A DNA stretch of 64,000 nt from Algoriphagus locisalis (GCF_900116615.1 NZ_FPBF01000007.1:62001-126000), one strand, 5' to 3'. Positions 26,125-35,397 are shown, numbered from the stretch's first letter. Translations and numbers: made by a program. The notes: generated from the sequence alone by a model not told the origin.

Positions 26125-26853
26125 ATGAGCTTCGAAAAAGGAATAGAATTATATAAATCAGGGAAATTTGAGGAGGCTTTAGCCATATTTGATGGATTGA
26201 TAAAAGAAACCCCAAATCAACCGCAGTTGCATCTTAACCGTGGAAGAATACTTTCCAGGCTTGGGAGAACCGAAGAAGCTTTAGCAGAATTTGACCTGAT
26301 CACTTCCCTCGAACCTTATAATACTGACTTTATTTCTGACCGGGCGGTGGTTTTGCATTTGCTCAAAAGAAACGAAGAAGCCCTCACAGAATTAGACCGA
26401 GCAGCAAATCTTGACCCTAAAAATCCCTATCGCTACAGTAGTAGAGCTTATTTCAAAGATAGAATTGGAGACCTAGAAGGGGCCATTGCTGACTATGAAA
26501 AAGCGATAGAACTGGATCCTGAAGATGCAGTTTCTCATAACAATAAAGGGTTGGTAGAGGAGAAAATGGGTTATCAGGCAAAGTCAAAAAAGAGTTTTGA
26601 AAAAGCAGATGATTTGGTGGGCTACAAACCATTACAAACTACTGACCAAAACCCTAAGTCAAGTGAAGAAAACTCAGAGCTTCCAAAAGTTGGTTCAAAA
26701 CCAAGTGAAAAACCTATAGTACCGGTTCAAAAGAAAGAAATGACTTTTAATCACTTCATGAATACCCTTGGCTCTGTCTTCAACAATGCGAATACCCGAA
26801 AAGAATTCGGTAACTATTTGAAGGGATTCTTTGGCGGGAAAAAGGGTGAGTAG
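26125..26853 (+). CDS. small cytoplasmic TPR protein
   Basis: A 242-aa protein with four TPR units from residue 3 to about 155 (for example EALAIFDGLIKETPNQPQLH and GAIADYEKAIELDPEDAVSH). A charged linker (about 165-205) and a conserved-looking tail containing MTFNHFMNTLGSVFNNANT follow. There is no signal peptide or membrane helix. The tail may be the working part and the TPRs a docking surface; no function is known to me. The gene stands alone on the plus strand and both flanks carry matching repeat elements, so it may be a cassette. Confidence 0.85.
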   Translation: MSFEKGIELYKSGKFEEALAIFDGLIKETPNQPQLHLNRGRILSRLGRTEEALAEFDLITSLEPYNTDFISDRAVVLHLLKRNEEALTELDRAANLDPKNPYRYSSRAYFKDRIGDLEGAIADYEKAIELDPEDAVSHNNKGLVEEKMGYQAKSKKSFEKADDLVGYKPLQTTDQNPKSSEENSELPKVGSKPSEKPIVPVQKKEMTFNHFMNTLGSVFNNANTRKEFGNYLKGFFGGKKGE

Positions 26854-26898
26854 CTGCTTTTCGGTAATCTTAATACACTATAATTTTATAATGAATTG

Positions 26899-26971
26899 CG
26901 TCTGAAGACGAAGCAAATCGAAAAGTAAAATCTGCGCTCTCTGCGAGACCTTTGTGCACTTAGCGGTTAAA
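26899..26971 (+). repeat. right copy of composite palindrome plus TCTGCG element
   Basis: Palindrome CGTCTGAAGACG at 26899-26910 followed by a TCTGCG-rich tract (26929-26971) ending GCGGTTAAA. It shares the GTCTGAAGAC core, order and orientation with the copy at 26042-26115. Confidence 0.5.
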
Positions 26972-26974
26972 TTC

Positions 26975-27817
26975 TCAAAAAGACTTGATCACCCAAAGCG
27001 GCTTATTGATGAAATAGGCCATCTTTTTAGATAGACTATTTGAGAAAATCTGATCAAAAAAGGATTTCTTTTCGCTGAGTGTGACCAGAATGTCCCCTTT
27101 TGCTGTTTGCAGGTAATTTTCCAATCCCAAGGCAATATCATCCCGGAAGGACTTCAAAACGAAATTCACTTTACTGTATTTGATAAATGGCTCAATCTCC
27201 TCAACCATAGTCATATGCAGCGATTTGTCAAGAGCTTTATGCGTAGAACTGATATGCACCATATCAATCTCTGAATCAAAGAACTTTGCCACCTCAACGA
27301 TTTTCTGAATGGCGATCTTATCCTCTTCCAAGTAATCGCTGGCATAAACCAACTTTCGTGGAGCTTTGAAATACACTTTCCGAGGGACTACAAAAATATC
27401 CTTATTAGACTGTTCCACTATCCTACTCGCACGGGAACCTATAATATTTTCCCGAAAATCATTTACACCTTCAGTTCCTACAACAATCAGATTGGCTTTC
27501 ACTTCTTTGGCGTACTCCAAGGTTTCTTTCACAATGTTCCCTTCTTTTACTACAGAAGTACAGCTTTGCAACCCGTTTTTCACACCTTCCTTAATGACTG
27601 CACTTTGTAAATTCTGCAGTTTTTCAAGCACAAAGTCCATTTGAAACTTTCCATCCCTATCGTTAGGAGAAAGTTTCACGTAATCCTCACGATTGAGCAC
27701 ATGAAATAGGATGAGCTCTGCCTTGTACTTTTCACCCAATCTGGTAGCGTACTCGATTGCATTCAATGAGCATTCAGAAAAATCTGTAGGGCACAATATT
27801 TTAAAAATCTGTTCCAT
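26975..27817 (-). CDS. tandem universal stress protein (UspA)
   Basis: A 280-aa protein with two Usp domains. The first (about 1-146) has ILCPTDFSECSLNAIEYATR and the ATP-site-like VVGTEGVNDF ... GSRASRIVEQSNKDIFVVP. The second (about 155-280) begins KLVYASDYLEEDKIAIQKI and lacks the GxxG-9x-G(S/T) nucleotide motif. Two-domain Usps of this sort are common in Bacteroidota and respond to starvation or respiratory stress. It is convergent with the small TPR gene and lies downstream of ghrA on the same strand, 33 bases away, so it may be co-transcribed with it. Confidence 0.92.
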   Translation of the reverse strand: MEQIFKILCPTDFSECSLNAIEYATRLGEKYKAELILFHVLNREDYVKLSPNDRDGKFQMDFVLEKLQNLQSAVIKEGVKNGLQSCTSVVKEGNIVKETLEYAKEVKANLIVVGTEGVNDFRENIIGSRASRIVEQSNKDIFVVPRKVYFKAPRKLVYASDYLEEDKIAIQKIVEVAKFFDSEIDMVHISSTHKALDKSLHMTMVEEIEPFIKYSKVNFVLKSFRDDIALGLENYLQTAKGDILVTLSEKKSFFDQIFSNSLSKKMAYFINKPLWVIKSF

Positions 27818-27850
27818 TTCATTTCTATTTACGACCTACAGTTAATTAGG

Positions 27851-28771
27851 TCAATAACCTTTAGAACGATTAACGACATTAATCAATTCCTTGTTTGCAC
27901 GAATCCGAGTAATATTTTCTATCACCTGTGGCGCAGCCGCCTGAGGATTGGTCACACTTGCGATATGTGGTGTCATAGTTATTTTCCAATTTTCCCAAAA
28001 AGGATGGTTTTCTGGTAGTGGCTCCTCACGATAAACATCTAACATAGCCCCTGAAAGCTGTCCACTTTCCAAAGATTCAATTAAATCATCCTCTACCAAA
28101 TGCCTCCCTCTTGCAACATTAATGAGATAAGTATTGGGATTACATTTTGAGAAAAGATCAGCATTGAGGATGTTCTCTGTGTCTGGGGTAAGCGGAAGCA
28201 GACATACCAAAACATTTACCTCTTTTAAAAACTCTTCCAATTTGTCTTTGGTGTAATAGGGAAATTCAAAATCGTTCTTTTCTGAAAAGCCAAAACCAAC
28301 TACTGGAAATCCCATGTAATTGAGTTTATCCATGACATCTTTTCCCAAAGCCCCGACTCCCATAACGCCTACGGTCACATCCAACTCCGGCATACTCATA
28401 TCCCAGACCTTTCGTGTTTGGTTCATCTGAAAGCGAGGAGTTCGACGATGATAATTCAAAACGCCCATCACCACATAATTGGTCATGGAAAAAGTCAGCT
28501 TTTCATCTACGATTCTCACTATGGGAATATGCGATGGAATTGATTTATCTCTGAGAATATGATCAACACCAGCACCCATAGAACTGATCAACTTAAGATT
28601 TGGAAAGTCTGAAAGTATCCCTTCAGGGTGTTGCCAGAGAAAAACGTATTCCACTTTTTCTGGCTCGTTTATTTCCGGATATACCTCTATACTTAACTCA
28701 GGAGCAAGTGCTTTAAACTCTTTGATCCAAACATCCGGTTTCTTGCCGGGACTTACAATTGCTAAACTCAT
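27851..28771 (-). CDS. ghrA: glyoxylate/hydroxypyruvate reductase A (D-2-hydroxyacid dehydrogenase)
   Basis: NAD(P)H-dependent reductase of glyoxylate and hydroxypyruvate, 306 aa. The Rossmann motif is VGVMGVGALGKDV. The active-site Arg is in INVARGRHLVE, the Glu in DVYREEPLP and the His in TPHIASV. Short length and the early SSMGAGVDHIL segment place it in the GhrA rather than the larger SerA-type branch. It is upstream of and on the same strand as the Usp gene. Confidence 0.88.
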   Translation of the reverse strand: MSLAIVSPGKKPDVWIKEFKALAPELSIEVYPEINEPEKVEYVFLWQHPEGILSDFPNLKLISSMGAGVDHILRDKSIPSHIPIVRIVDEKLTFSMTNYVVMGVLNYHRRTPRFQMNQTRKVWDMSMPELDVTVGVMGVGALGKDVMDKLNYMGFPVVGFGFSEKNDFEFPYYTKDKLEEFLKEVNVLVCLLPLTPDTENILNADLFSKCNPNTYLINVARGRHLVEDDLIESLESGQLSGAMLDVYREEPLPENHPFWENWKITMTPHIASVTNPQAAAPQVIENITRIRANKELINVVNRSKGY

Positions 28772-28957
28772 AGTATTCTATACGATGGATAATTTTTGAG
28801 GATGAAAAACAAACGAAAACGTTCTGGTTTGCTCAAAAAAATGAGCATTAGAATAATTAAAATTGCCTTAAAAAGCTTCAAATTGCATCTCTTTACGAAA
28901 CAAACTTTCAATTTTGACGCTTAAGAATCTTCAAACCAAATTATAACTTCAATTCCA

Positions 28958-29803
28958 ATGAAACAAAAAATAGTCTTCTCTTTAGCCTTTTTGCTTTGCA
29001 GTATTTTTTCTTTTGCGCAGCAAATCCAAATGCCTCAGGCTTCTCCATCAGCTAAAATTGCACAGAAAGTAGGACTGACAGATGTGACGGTGGATTACAG
29101 CAGACCGAGTACCAAAGGAAGAAAAATCTTCGGTGAGTTGGTTCCTTATGGACAGATCTGGAGAACAGGTGCAAATGGAGCCACAGTCCTTTCTTTTTCT
29201 ACGGATGTAATCATAGACGGCAAAACCGTCCCGGCTGGCCAATACGCGCTGTATTCCATTCCAGGCAAATCAGACTGGACAATGATTCTATCTAAAAACA
29301 TCAAGCTCTGGGGAGCAATTGGTTACGAGCAAAGCGATGATCTTATCCGGTTCAATGCCAAGCCAGAGAAACTCAGCAAAAAGGCTGAAACGTTTGAAAT
29401 CAGCTTTGCAAATATGACAGACACAGGTTCTGACCTTTCCCTAAAATGGGAAAATACCCGCGTGGACTTTAGAGTAGAAACGGAAGTTGACCCACTGGTA
29501 ATGGCTCAGATCAAAGAATATGTAATCGAAGCGGAAAGTAAAGATCCTAGTCTGCTTTATGCAGCTGCCAGCTATTACTACACCAATGAGAAGGATATGA
29601 ATCAGGCTTATAACTGGATAAATGAGTCTGTAAGTTCTGACCCCAAATACTGGACAATGCACCTCAAAGCTAAGATAGAGGCAGCTTTAGGAAAAAAAAC
29701 CGAAGCAGTAGAGACGGCAACGGAAGCAATAGATCTTGCTGAAGAAGCCGGAAATCCAGACTACGTTGGCTTGAACGAACGCTTGATCAAGTCGTTAAAA
29801 TAG
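28958..29803 (+). CDS. DUF2911 domain secreted protein with C-terminal TPR-like part
   Basis: A 281-aa protein with a signal peptide (cleavage near SFAQ) and the DUF2911 signature: SPSAKIAQKVGLTDVTVDYS RP followed by GRKIFGELVPYGQIWRTGA and WTMILSKNIKLWG. Residues from about 180 form helices with TPR character (YAAASYYYTNEKDMNQAYNW). The family is frequent in Bacteroidota and has no settled function. It is monocistronic, ending in a strong bidirectional terminator. Confidence 0.9.
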   Translation: MKQKIVFSLAFLLCSIFSFAQQIQMPQASPSAKIAQKVGLTDVTVDYSRPSTKGRKIFGELVPYGQIWRTGANGATVLSFSTDVIIDGKTVPAGQYALYSIPGKSDWTMILSKNIKLWGAIGYEQSDDLIRFNAKPEKLSKKAETFEISFANMTDTGSDLSLKWENTRVDFRVETEVDPLVMAQIKEYVIEAESKDPSLLYAAASYYYTNEKDMNQAYNWINESVSSDPKYWTMHLKAKIEAALGKKTEAVETATEAIDLAEEAGNPDYVGLNERLIKSLK

Positions 29804-29840
29804 TATTGAGCCAATTCTCAGATGGGAATACTTAAAAAGA

Positions 29841-29884
29841 CTAAATACAAAAAGCCTCCAATTATAGAGGCTTTTTGTATTTAG
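29841..29884. terminator. bidirectional terminator between the DUF2911 gene and the Na+/solute symporter gene
   Basis: An 18-bp perfect stem (29841-29858 with 29867-29884) and an 8-base loop. A and T runs inside the stem give U tracts for both directions. The right arm includes the symporter's stop codon. Confidence 0.9.
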
Positions 29885-31602
29885 GATTGACTCGTGCCTT
29901 TTGAAGGAATCACCAGCTGTAAAAGACCCGCAAATAGCATCACGGACAAGCATCCAATAGGATTGTACCAAAGAAAACCAATATCCCAAAGGTTTCCGTC
30001 CATTACATCCCCATTGTTAAAATGAACAAACAAGACAAGTGCCTGCGAAAATAAAGCCGCTATAAATACCGCGTGCCCCTTCACCCATTTCATAAAAAAT
30101 GCAACTAGGAAAATACCCAGAATTGTTCCGTAAAAGAGTGAGCCTAACAGGTTGACAGCTTGGATTAAATTCTCAAATAAAGACGCATAGGTTGCAAAGA
30201 GGATCGCTCCTAATCCCCAAAAAGCAGTGAATAACTTCGAAGAAGTCAAATAATGCTTGTCTGTCGCCCCCTTTTTGATAGATCTCTTGTAAAGATCAAC
30301 GGTAGTCGTGGAACCCAAAGCATTCAATTCAGAAGCTGTTGATGACATAGCTGCAGAAAAGATCACTGCGAAAAGCAACCCAATGACGCCTTTAGGAAGG
30401 TTGTCCATCACAAAGCGCATAAAAACGTAATCGGTATCTCTAGTCTCAGCCACTGGATCATTCGTGACGATAAGTTCTTTTACTTCCGCTCTGATTTCCT
30501 GCTGCTCAGACTTCAAAACAGAGATTTTCTCCCGGATTTCATTTTCCTTTCCTTTATCCTCTTGTTCTATTGCATCAAGCATTTCGAGGTAAGATGACCT
30601 GCTGAGTTTAAAATTCTCGGCATATTCAGCCTCCAAGCCTTCGAACTCACCAGCATACTCACTTTCGCGAAGCTTGTCTGTCTGCACTTTATTAAAAACA
30701 ACCGGGGGTAAAAAAAACTGGTAAAACACAAAGACCATTACTCCGATAAATAGAATAATGAATTGCATGGGAATCTTCAAAAAGCCATTCATGATCAATC
30801 CCATTCTGCTTTGCGAAAGCGTCTGACCAGAAAGGTAACGCTGAACCTGGCTTTGATCTGTTCCAAAATACGAAAGGAAAAGGAAGACTGCAGCGGTCAT
30901 TCCAGACCAAACATTGTATCGATCTGAAATATCAAATTCCAAGTTGATCATATTCAGCTTATCCATCTTCCCTGCTACATGCATGGCTTCCTGAAAAGAA
31001 ATTGGAAGCAATTGGATAACAATAATTCCTGCCAGGATCATCCCTCCCATCATCACAGCCATTTGCTGCTTTTGGGTAATAGAAACAGCTTCAGTACCAC
31101 CGGAGACGGTATAAAGGATTACCACAGAGCCTATCAAAATATTGGTAAAGGTCAGATTCCAGCCCAGCAAAGTAGATAGAATAATAGCCGGAGCATAAAT
31201 GGTAATTCCTGCCGCTAATCCTCTTTGCAAAATAAACAGTAACGCAGCAAGTGTTCTGGTTTTCAGATCAAATCTATTTTCCAAAAACTCATATGCGGTA
31301 TAAACTTTCAGTTTATAATAAATCGGAATAAATACCACTGAAATGATAATCATCGCCAGAGGCAATCCAAAGTAAAACTGAATGAATCGCATTCCATCTT
31401 CGTAGGCTTGTCCCGGAGTACTTAAAAAGGTGATTGCTGAAGCCTGGGTAGCCATAATCGAAAGACCGATTGACCACCAGTTCATGGAGTTTTTTCCCCT
31501 TAAGTAAGAATCAAGACTCTTCGAACCATAGGTTTTGTAAACACCATAAGTGGCTATAAGTGCCAGTGTACCAAAAAGTACTACCCAATCTAGTGTGCTC
31601 AT
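29881..31602 (-). CDS. sodium:solute symporter (SSS family)
   Basis: A 573-aa LeuT-fold Na+-coupled importer with about 13 helices. SIGLSIMATQASAITFLSTPG and LSYFGTDQSQVQRYLSG are family signatures. Between two membrane segments (about residues 300-400) there is a charged coiled-coil-like insert (KLRESEYAGEFEGLEAEYAE onwards) larger than in most SSS proteins. Its ATG overlaps the stop of a 34-codon membrane peptide gene by 4 bases, and that gene follows the PIG-L deacetylase by 2 bases, so the three form an operon. Substrate unknown; a deacetylated or amino sugar would fit the context. Confidence 0.9.
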   Translation of the reverse strand: MSTLDWVVLFGTLALIATYGVYKTYGSKSLDSYLRGKNSMNWWSIGLSIMATQASAITFLSTPGQAYEDGMRFIQFYFGLPLAMIIISVVFIPIYYKLKVYTAYEFLENRFDLKTRTLAALLFILQRGLAAGITIYAPAIILSTLLGWNLTFTNILIGSVVILYTVSGGTEAVSITQKQQMAVMMGGMILAGIIVIQLLPISFQEAMHVAGKMDKLNMINLEFDISDRYNVWSGMTAAVFLFLSYFGTDQSQVQRYLSGQTLSQSRMGLIMNGFLKIPMQFIILFIGVMVFVFYQFFLPPVVFNKVQTDKLRESEYAGEFEGLEAEYAENFKLSRSSYLEMLDAIEQEDKGKENEIREKISVLKSEQQEIRAEVKELIVTNDPVAETRDTDYVFMRFVMDNLPKGVIGLLFAVIFSAAMSSTASELNALGSTTTVDLYKRSIKKGATDKHYLTSSKLFTAFWGLGAILFATYASLFENLIQAVNLLGSLFYGTILGIFLVAFFMKWVKGHAVFIAALFSQALVLFVHFNNGDVMDGNLWDIGFLWYNPIGCLSVMLFAGLLQLVIPSKGTSQS

Positions 31603-31703
31603 GCGTAGGTCACTTTAAGCCAAGAAAATAAGGCCATCAAAATAAAAAGCGATGCAATTAAGCCTATATAAAGGTATTTCCAACGTACTTGTTTTTCCTC
31701 CAA
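31599..31703 (-). CDS. 34-aa single-helix membrane peptide between PIG-L and symporter genes
   Basis: A short frame beginning at a TTG two bases after the PIG-L stop: MEEKQVRWKYLYIGLIASLF continuing through a hydrophobic helix to WLKVTYA. It ends in TGA overlapping the symporter ATG (ATGA). One transmembrane helix with a charged cytoplasmic start (about residues 10-29). The tight fit on both sides and the membrane character argue for a real gene, perhaps an accessory subunit of the symporter. Start codon uncertain since the frame continues upstream into the PIG-L gene without an ATG. Confidence 0.5.
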   Translation of the reverse strand: MEEKQVRWKYLYIGLIASLFILMALFSWLKVTYA

Positions 31704-31705
31704 AA

Positions 31706-34162
31706 CTATTGCTCGATCAAGTTGATGAATAATTTAGTAGCCCCAGGCACGCCTGCAGGCAGTTCTCTGAAAAACGAAAGACCAGTGTAGATGTATGTTC
31801 CTTTGCCGTATTTCGCATAGATCAATGAGCCATTCAAGGGGACTTCACCAGGATCCTGGAAAGTCAGCGGTGTAGAATATTCCGGAGCTATATTAGCTTC
31901 AAAATACAACCCTCTTTCCTGAATCCAATCGTCAAAATCTGCCGCTGTAATTTTATTAGGCCCAGCTAAAACAGGGTGATCCCAATCCGCCGTAAAAGGC
32001 GAATTCTCTACAGTCACTCTATCTCTACTGATTGAAAACGGATAAGGTCCCAGCTTATTGATCAATAGCGGACGACTCACATTGTATTGCACCACCACTG
32101 TTCCGCCGTTCTCCACATAGGTCATGAGATTCTGTTGGTTGGCAGCCAGTGCCGCATTGGTATTGTAAGCTCTGATTCCTACTACGATGCTTTTATACTG
32201 GGAAAGATTAGCCAGGGAATAATCGATGATTTCTGTCACCTGATAGCCCAAAGAAGAAAGCACTGCCGGCACATCATCACCAGCCCCCATGATGTAGCCT
32301 ATTTTAGCACCGGAGACTTTCCAGTCTTGCTGAATCAGATTTATGGAAGCGGGAGAAAAATACGTTAAATTGGGAATGTGGGCATAGGAAATCCTATGCG
32401 TGACTTGATCGTAAACTTTCCCATCCTCAGTAGTAAACTGAGCCACAACTTCCCGCTTTTCGTTTTTATCCAATTTGAAGGAAACTTGGTAAACTTTCTT
32501 CTTCTGAGCGATATTTTCCTCAGTACTTATTATTTCAAATTCAGACTTCTGAAGGCTTTTGAAAGTCAGTTCTCCATCTTTAACAGCTCCTTTGAAATTG
32601 ACAGAGATGCTGACTAAAGGATTTACACCCGGAATTAAAAACACATTTTGGTCAGATACCTCCAGGTCGATTTCTGGTACAATAGTGAACGGCTGCTTCA
32701 CCTCTCCATCTACCTGATCATTGTATTTGTATTCTAGAGGAATTACTGTTTTGAATTCCTGGTCATTGATTTTAAACATCAAATCACCGCCAGCACTAAT
32801 ATCATTAAATGGCTTGCCTATCATTTTCTGACTCCGCACATCATAGATAGCATCGGTAACAGGATTGACTAACCAATACGGTTGGGAAAGAGGGGTGCTT
32901 TCACTGATGGTAAATTCAATTGGAGTAATAGCTGGGGCATTATTGCTAGTCGTCTCTTTATCAGAAACATAGTAGGTATCATACAATTGAAGAGAAATAT
33001 CTGAAACCAAAACAGCGGAAGGATTATTTACCACAAGACTTGCATTAATGACTTCACCAGTATAACCTAACTCTTGGTTGGTGACAAACTCCATTTTCAG
33101 TCCAAGTAATTGGAAAATCAACTCATCAACTTTCTTCGCTTTTTCCTTAAGCCATGGTGCTTTTGAGCTCAAAGCTGAAAGCTTGGAGCGAATGTCCATC
33201 AGGGCTTTCAGGTTCACCACTGGCTCAGTGAAGTTGAACTTCTCGATAGCGCTTTGAATCATAGCCTCGACTTCCTTTCCGCCTTCTATCTGAGTCCAAC
33301 GATTTGAAATCCCTTCAAAAGCTGAGGTTTCGAATGATTCACCTTTGATGAATTGCAAGTGATCCTCAGCTGCACCTATTCTTGGAGTAGCACCAAAACC
33401 CTGAGATTTATGCATCGTACGGCTATCTGCGGCAATTTGGCTGTAGGTTTTACCCAATAAGCTATTGAATTCACCAACTTGAAATACCGCATACTTTTCT
33501 TTCGGGTCAGCTTTAAATTCTCCTCCAAAATTATACGAATTCCAAAAAATCCTCTTAGTCTGCCAGGTTTCTACGTAGTTCAGTTGATCTGGGAAAGCAG
33601 TTCGATCTGCTGCCAGCTCAAACGCTTCTTCTGCTAAAATAGCCGAAGTGGTGTGATGCCCATGATTTCCCCCGGGGATAGTATTGAATCGGGTAATAAT
33701 AATGTCTGGTCTAAAACTCCTAACCACCCATACCACGTCGGAAAGCACCTTTTGTTTATCCCAGTTTTGCAGGGTTTCATCTGGATTTTTAGAATAACCA
33801 AAGTCCATAGCCCGGGTAAAAAACTGCCTTCCGCCATCCGTCTCACGGGCTCTAAGCAACTCTTGGGTTCTGATTTGACCGAGTTCAATCCCCAGTTCTT
33901 TTCCAAGCAAATTCTGGCCTCCATCTCCACGGGTCAAACTTAAGTAAGCTACTTCCACATGCTCCCCATTCCGAAGGGTAGAAATCAGCTGGGTATTTTC
34001 ATCATCCGGATGTGCTGCCACATACAATACCTGCTTGGTTTCTTTAAGCTGAAGTAACTGGTGATAAATCTCAGAGGATGAAAGTGATTGGGCAACACAG
34101 AACAAACTGCTTAGCGAAAAGAAAACAAATGCTAAACTTCTGAACAATATAAGCTTGGTCAT
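31706..34162 (-). CDS. large secreted PIG-L/LmbE-family deacetylase
   Basis: An 818-aa protein with signal peptide (near CVAQ). The PIG-L domain spans about 40-290 with the zinc motif AHPDDE at 50-55 and the HGHHTTS motif near 170. A middle beta-rich (NEW3-like) part follows, and a C-terminal domain from about 590 resembles a class I glutamine-amidotransferase/ThuA-like fold (KIGYIMGAGDDVPAVLSSLG ... GGTVVVQY). PIG-L enzymes remove N-acetyl groups from amino-sugar conjugates. Size and export exclude the cytosolic bacillithiol enzyme BshB. First gene of an operon with the small membrane peptide and the symporter. Confidence 0.88.
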   Translation of the reverse strand: MTKLILFRSLAFVFFSLSSLFCVAQSLSSSEIYHQLLQLKETKQVLYVAAHPDDENTQLISTLRNGEHVEVAYLSLTRGDGGQNLLGKELGIELGQIRTQELLRARETDGGRQFFTRAMDFGYSKNPDETLQNWDKQKVLSDVVWVVRSFRPDIIITRFNTIPGGNHGHHTTSAILAEEAFELAADRTAFPDQLNYVETWQTKRIFWNSYNFGGEFKADPKEKYAVFQVGEFNSLLGKTYSQIAADSRTMHKSQGFGATPRIGAAEDHLQFIKGESFETSAFEGISNRWTQIEGGKEVEAMIQSAIEKFNFTEPVVNLKALMDIRSKLSALSSKAPWLKEKAKKVDELIFQLLGLKMEFVTNQELGYTGEVINASLVVNNPSAVLVSDISLQLYDTYYVSDKETTSNNAPAITPIEFTISESTPLSQPYWLVNPVTDAIYDVRSQKMIGKPFNDISAGGDLMFKINDQEFKTVIPLEYKYNDQVDGEVKQPFTIVPEIDLEVSDQNVFLIPGVNPLVSISVNFKGAVKDGELTFKSLQKSEFEIISTEENIAQKKKVYQVSFKLDKNEKREVVAQFTTEDGKVYDQVTHRISYAHIPNLTYFSPASINLIQQDWKVSGAKIGYIMGAGDDVPAVLSSLGYQVTEIIDYSLANLSQYKSIVVGIRAYNTNAALAANQQNLMTYVENGGTVVVQYNVSRPLLINKLGPYPFSISRDRVTVENSPFTADWDHPVLAGPNKITAADFDDWIQERGLYFEANIAPEYSTPLTFQDPGEVPLNGSLIYAKYGKGTYIYTGLSFFRELPAGVPGATKLFINLIEQ

Positions 34163-34244
34163 AAATGGGCGTAATTTATCCTTACAAGCTAGAATAAGCC
34201 TGATGGAAATAAAAACTTTTTTTGATTAAAGGAAGGAAAACTCC

Positions 34245-35375
34245 TTATCGGATGATAGATTTTTTGACTTTACCTGGAATGGTGTATCCGAAAGTAAACT
34301 CAAAGAAATCAGCTTTTGCCTTGTGAGCTTTGATTTGCAACCCAGCAAAAATACTGTCATTCAACCTATAACGTACACCAATCCGTTCGTAAAAACTTGT
34401 GGTTTCCTGATTCAAATGAGCTTTGTTCAAGTAAACACCAAAGGCAATGGGCATATACAATTTTTCGGATAATTTCCACTCCCAAGATCCTACTACAGCG
34501 AAGGAATTCACGTCATTGAAAGTGACATTCTCATTAGGAAATCGCTGAGATCCACCGGCTCCATAAAACCAATCGATCCCGATGCCTCCCCGATATTTAT
34601 AAGATATCTCCCAAAGGTAATTAACTCCTAGTCCGCCTCTGAAATAAGCTTTCTCTCCTATTTCATAACTCTTCATACCTGTATATGCCGCAATATTCCA
34701 AAAACCTCTTTTCTCCAAAGTTGGAAAATCAGGCTTATCTCCCGGGTTGAATTCCTCCTTATCCAAATTGACGCGCAACCCAATCGCAATAGGGACAAAA
34801 TTGATCCCAGCATTTGGTTTTTTGACAGCGCCATTAGAATAATGCTTCGTGCCTATTGAAGTAAAACCTTCGAAAGTATTAGAGAATCTATAGGAGGCTT
34901 TTAAGCCGAAATGTATATGTGCATTAATCGCTGTACTTACGAATCCGTTGATTTCATTCGTTTCTGCATCGTAGGGATTCATATTGAATCCTAAACCAAT
35001 TTGAGCAAAATAGCTGAAATTGAGTTTTCTGTCAAAATCATTCTTACCTAATGGGAATTCACCAAATCCATAAATCCCCATGGGCCGACCTATTTCCTCA
35101 TAATAATTCACTGTGGATGTGAATCCTACCCCATAACTTGGAAATCTATTGATGTAATTGTAGTACGTATTCTCTCTGCTCCTCCAGCCAAACTTGACAT
35201 CTACGCCAGCATAATCAATTCTATCAATCAGCTCATTAGCCCAGTCCTTGTTGTTTCCAATGATAGGTCCATGATCGTAAGAAAACTCAATGAATTTTTT
35301 CGACTGTGCTTGTGATTCCAAAGAAACGCATCCAAAAAATATGAAAACCAGAACTGGTACTATCTGCAATCGCAT
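34245..35375 (-). CDS. PagL-like acyloxyacyl hydrolase (lipid A 3-O-deacylase family)
   Basis: A 376-aa outer-membrane barrel protein with signal peptide (ending near ESQAQ). The central region SIGTKHYSNGAVKKPNAGIN carries the PagL-type H-x-S-N motif, and the flanking strands (GLKASYRFSNTFEGFTSIG, FVPIAIGLRVNL) match the eight-strand PagL domain. A C-terminal extension of about 160 residues adds further strands. PagL removes the 3-O acyl chain of lipid A in the outer leaflet. The promoter just upstream fits well. Gene is probably monocistronic. Confidence 0.75.
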   Translation of the reverse strand: MRLQIVPVLVFIFFGCVSLESQAQSKKFIEFSYDHGPIIGNNKDWANELIDRIDYAGVDVKFGWRSRENTYYNYINRFPSYGVGFTSTVNYYEEIGRPMGIYGFGEFPLGKNDFDRKLNFSYFAQIGLGFNMNPYDAETNEINGFVSTAINAHIHFGLKASYRFSNTFEGFTSIGTKHYSNGAVKKPNAGINFVPIAIGLRVNLDKEEFNPGDKPDFPTLEKRGFWNIAAYTGMKSYEIGEKAYFRGGLGVNYLWEISYKYRGGIGIDWFYGAGGSQRFPNENVTFNDVNSFAVVGSWEWKLSEKLYMPIAFGVYLNKAHLNQETTSFYERIGVRYRLNDSIFAGLQIKAHKAKADFFEFTFGYTIPGKVKKSIIR

Positions 35376-35397
35376 CGCTACTTAAATTTTCTGATGG

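Noticed and set aside
31706..34162. PIG-L gene as bacillithiol enzyme BshB
   Set aside because: It is secreted, 818 aa and multi-domain, whereas BshB is a short cytosolic enzyme.
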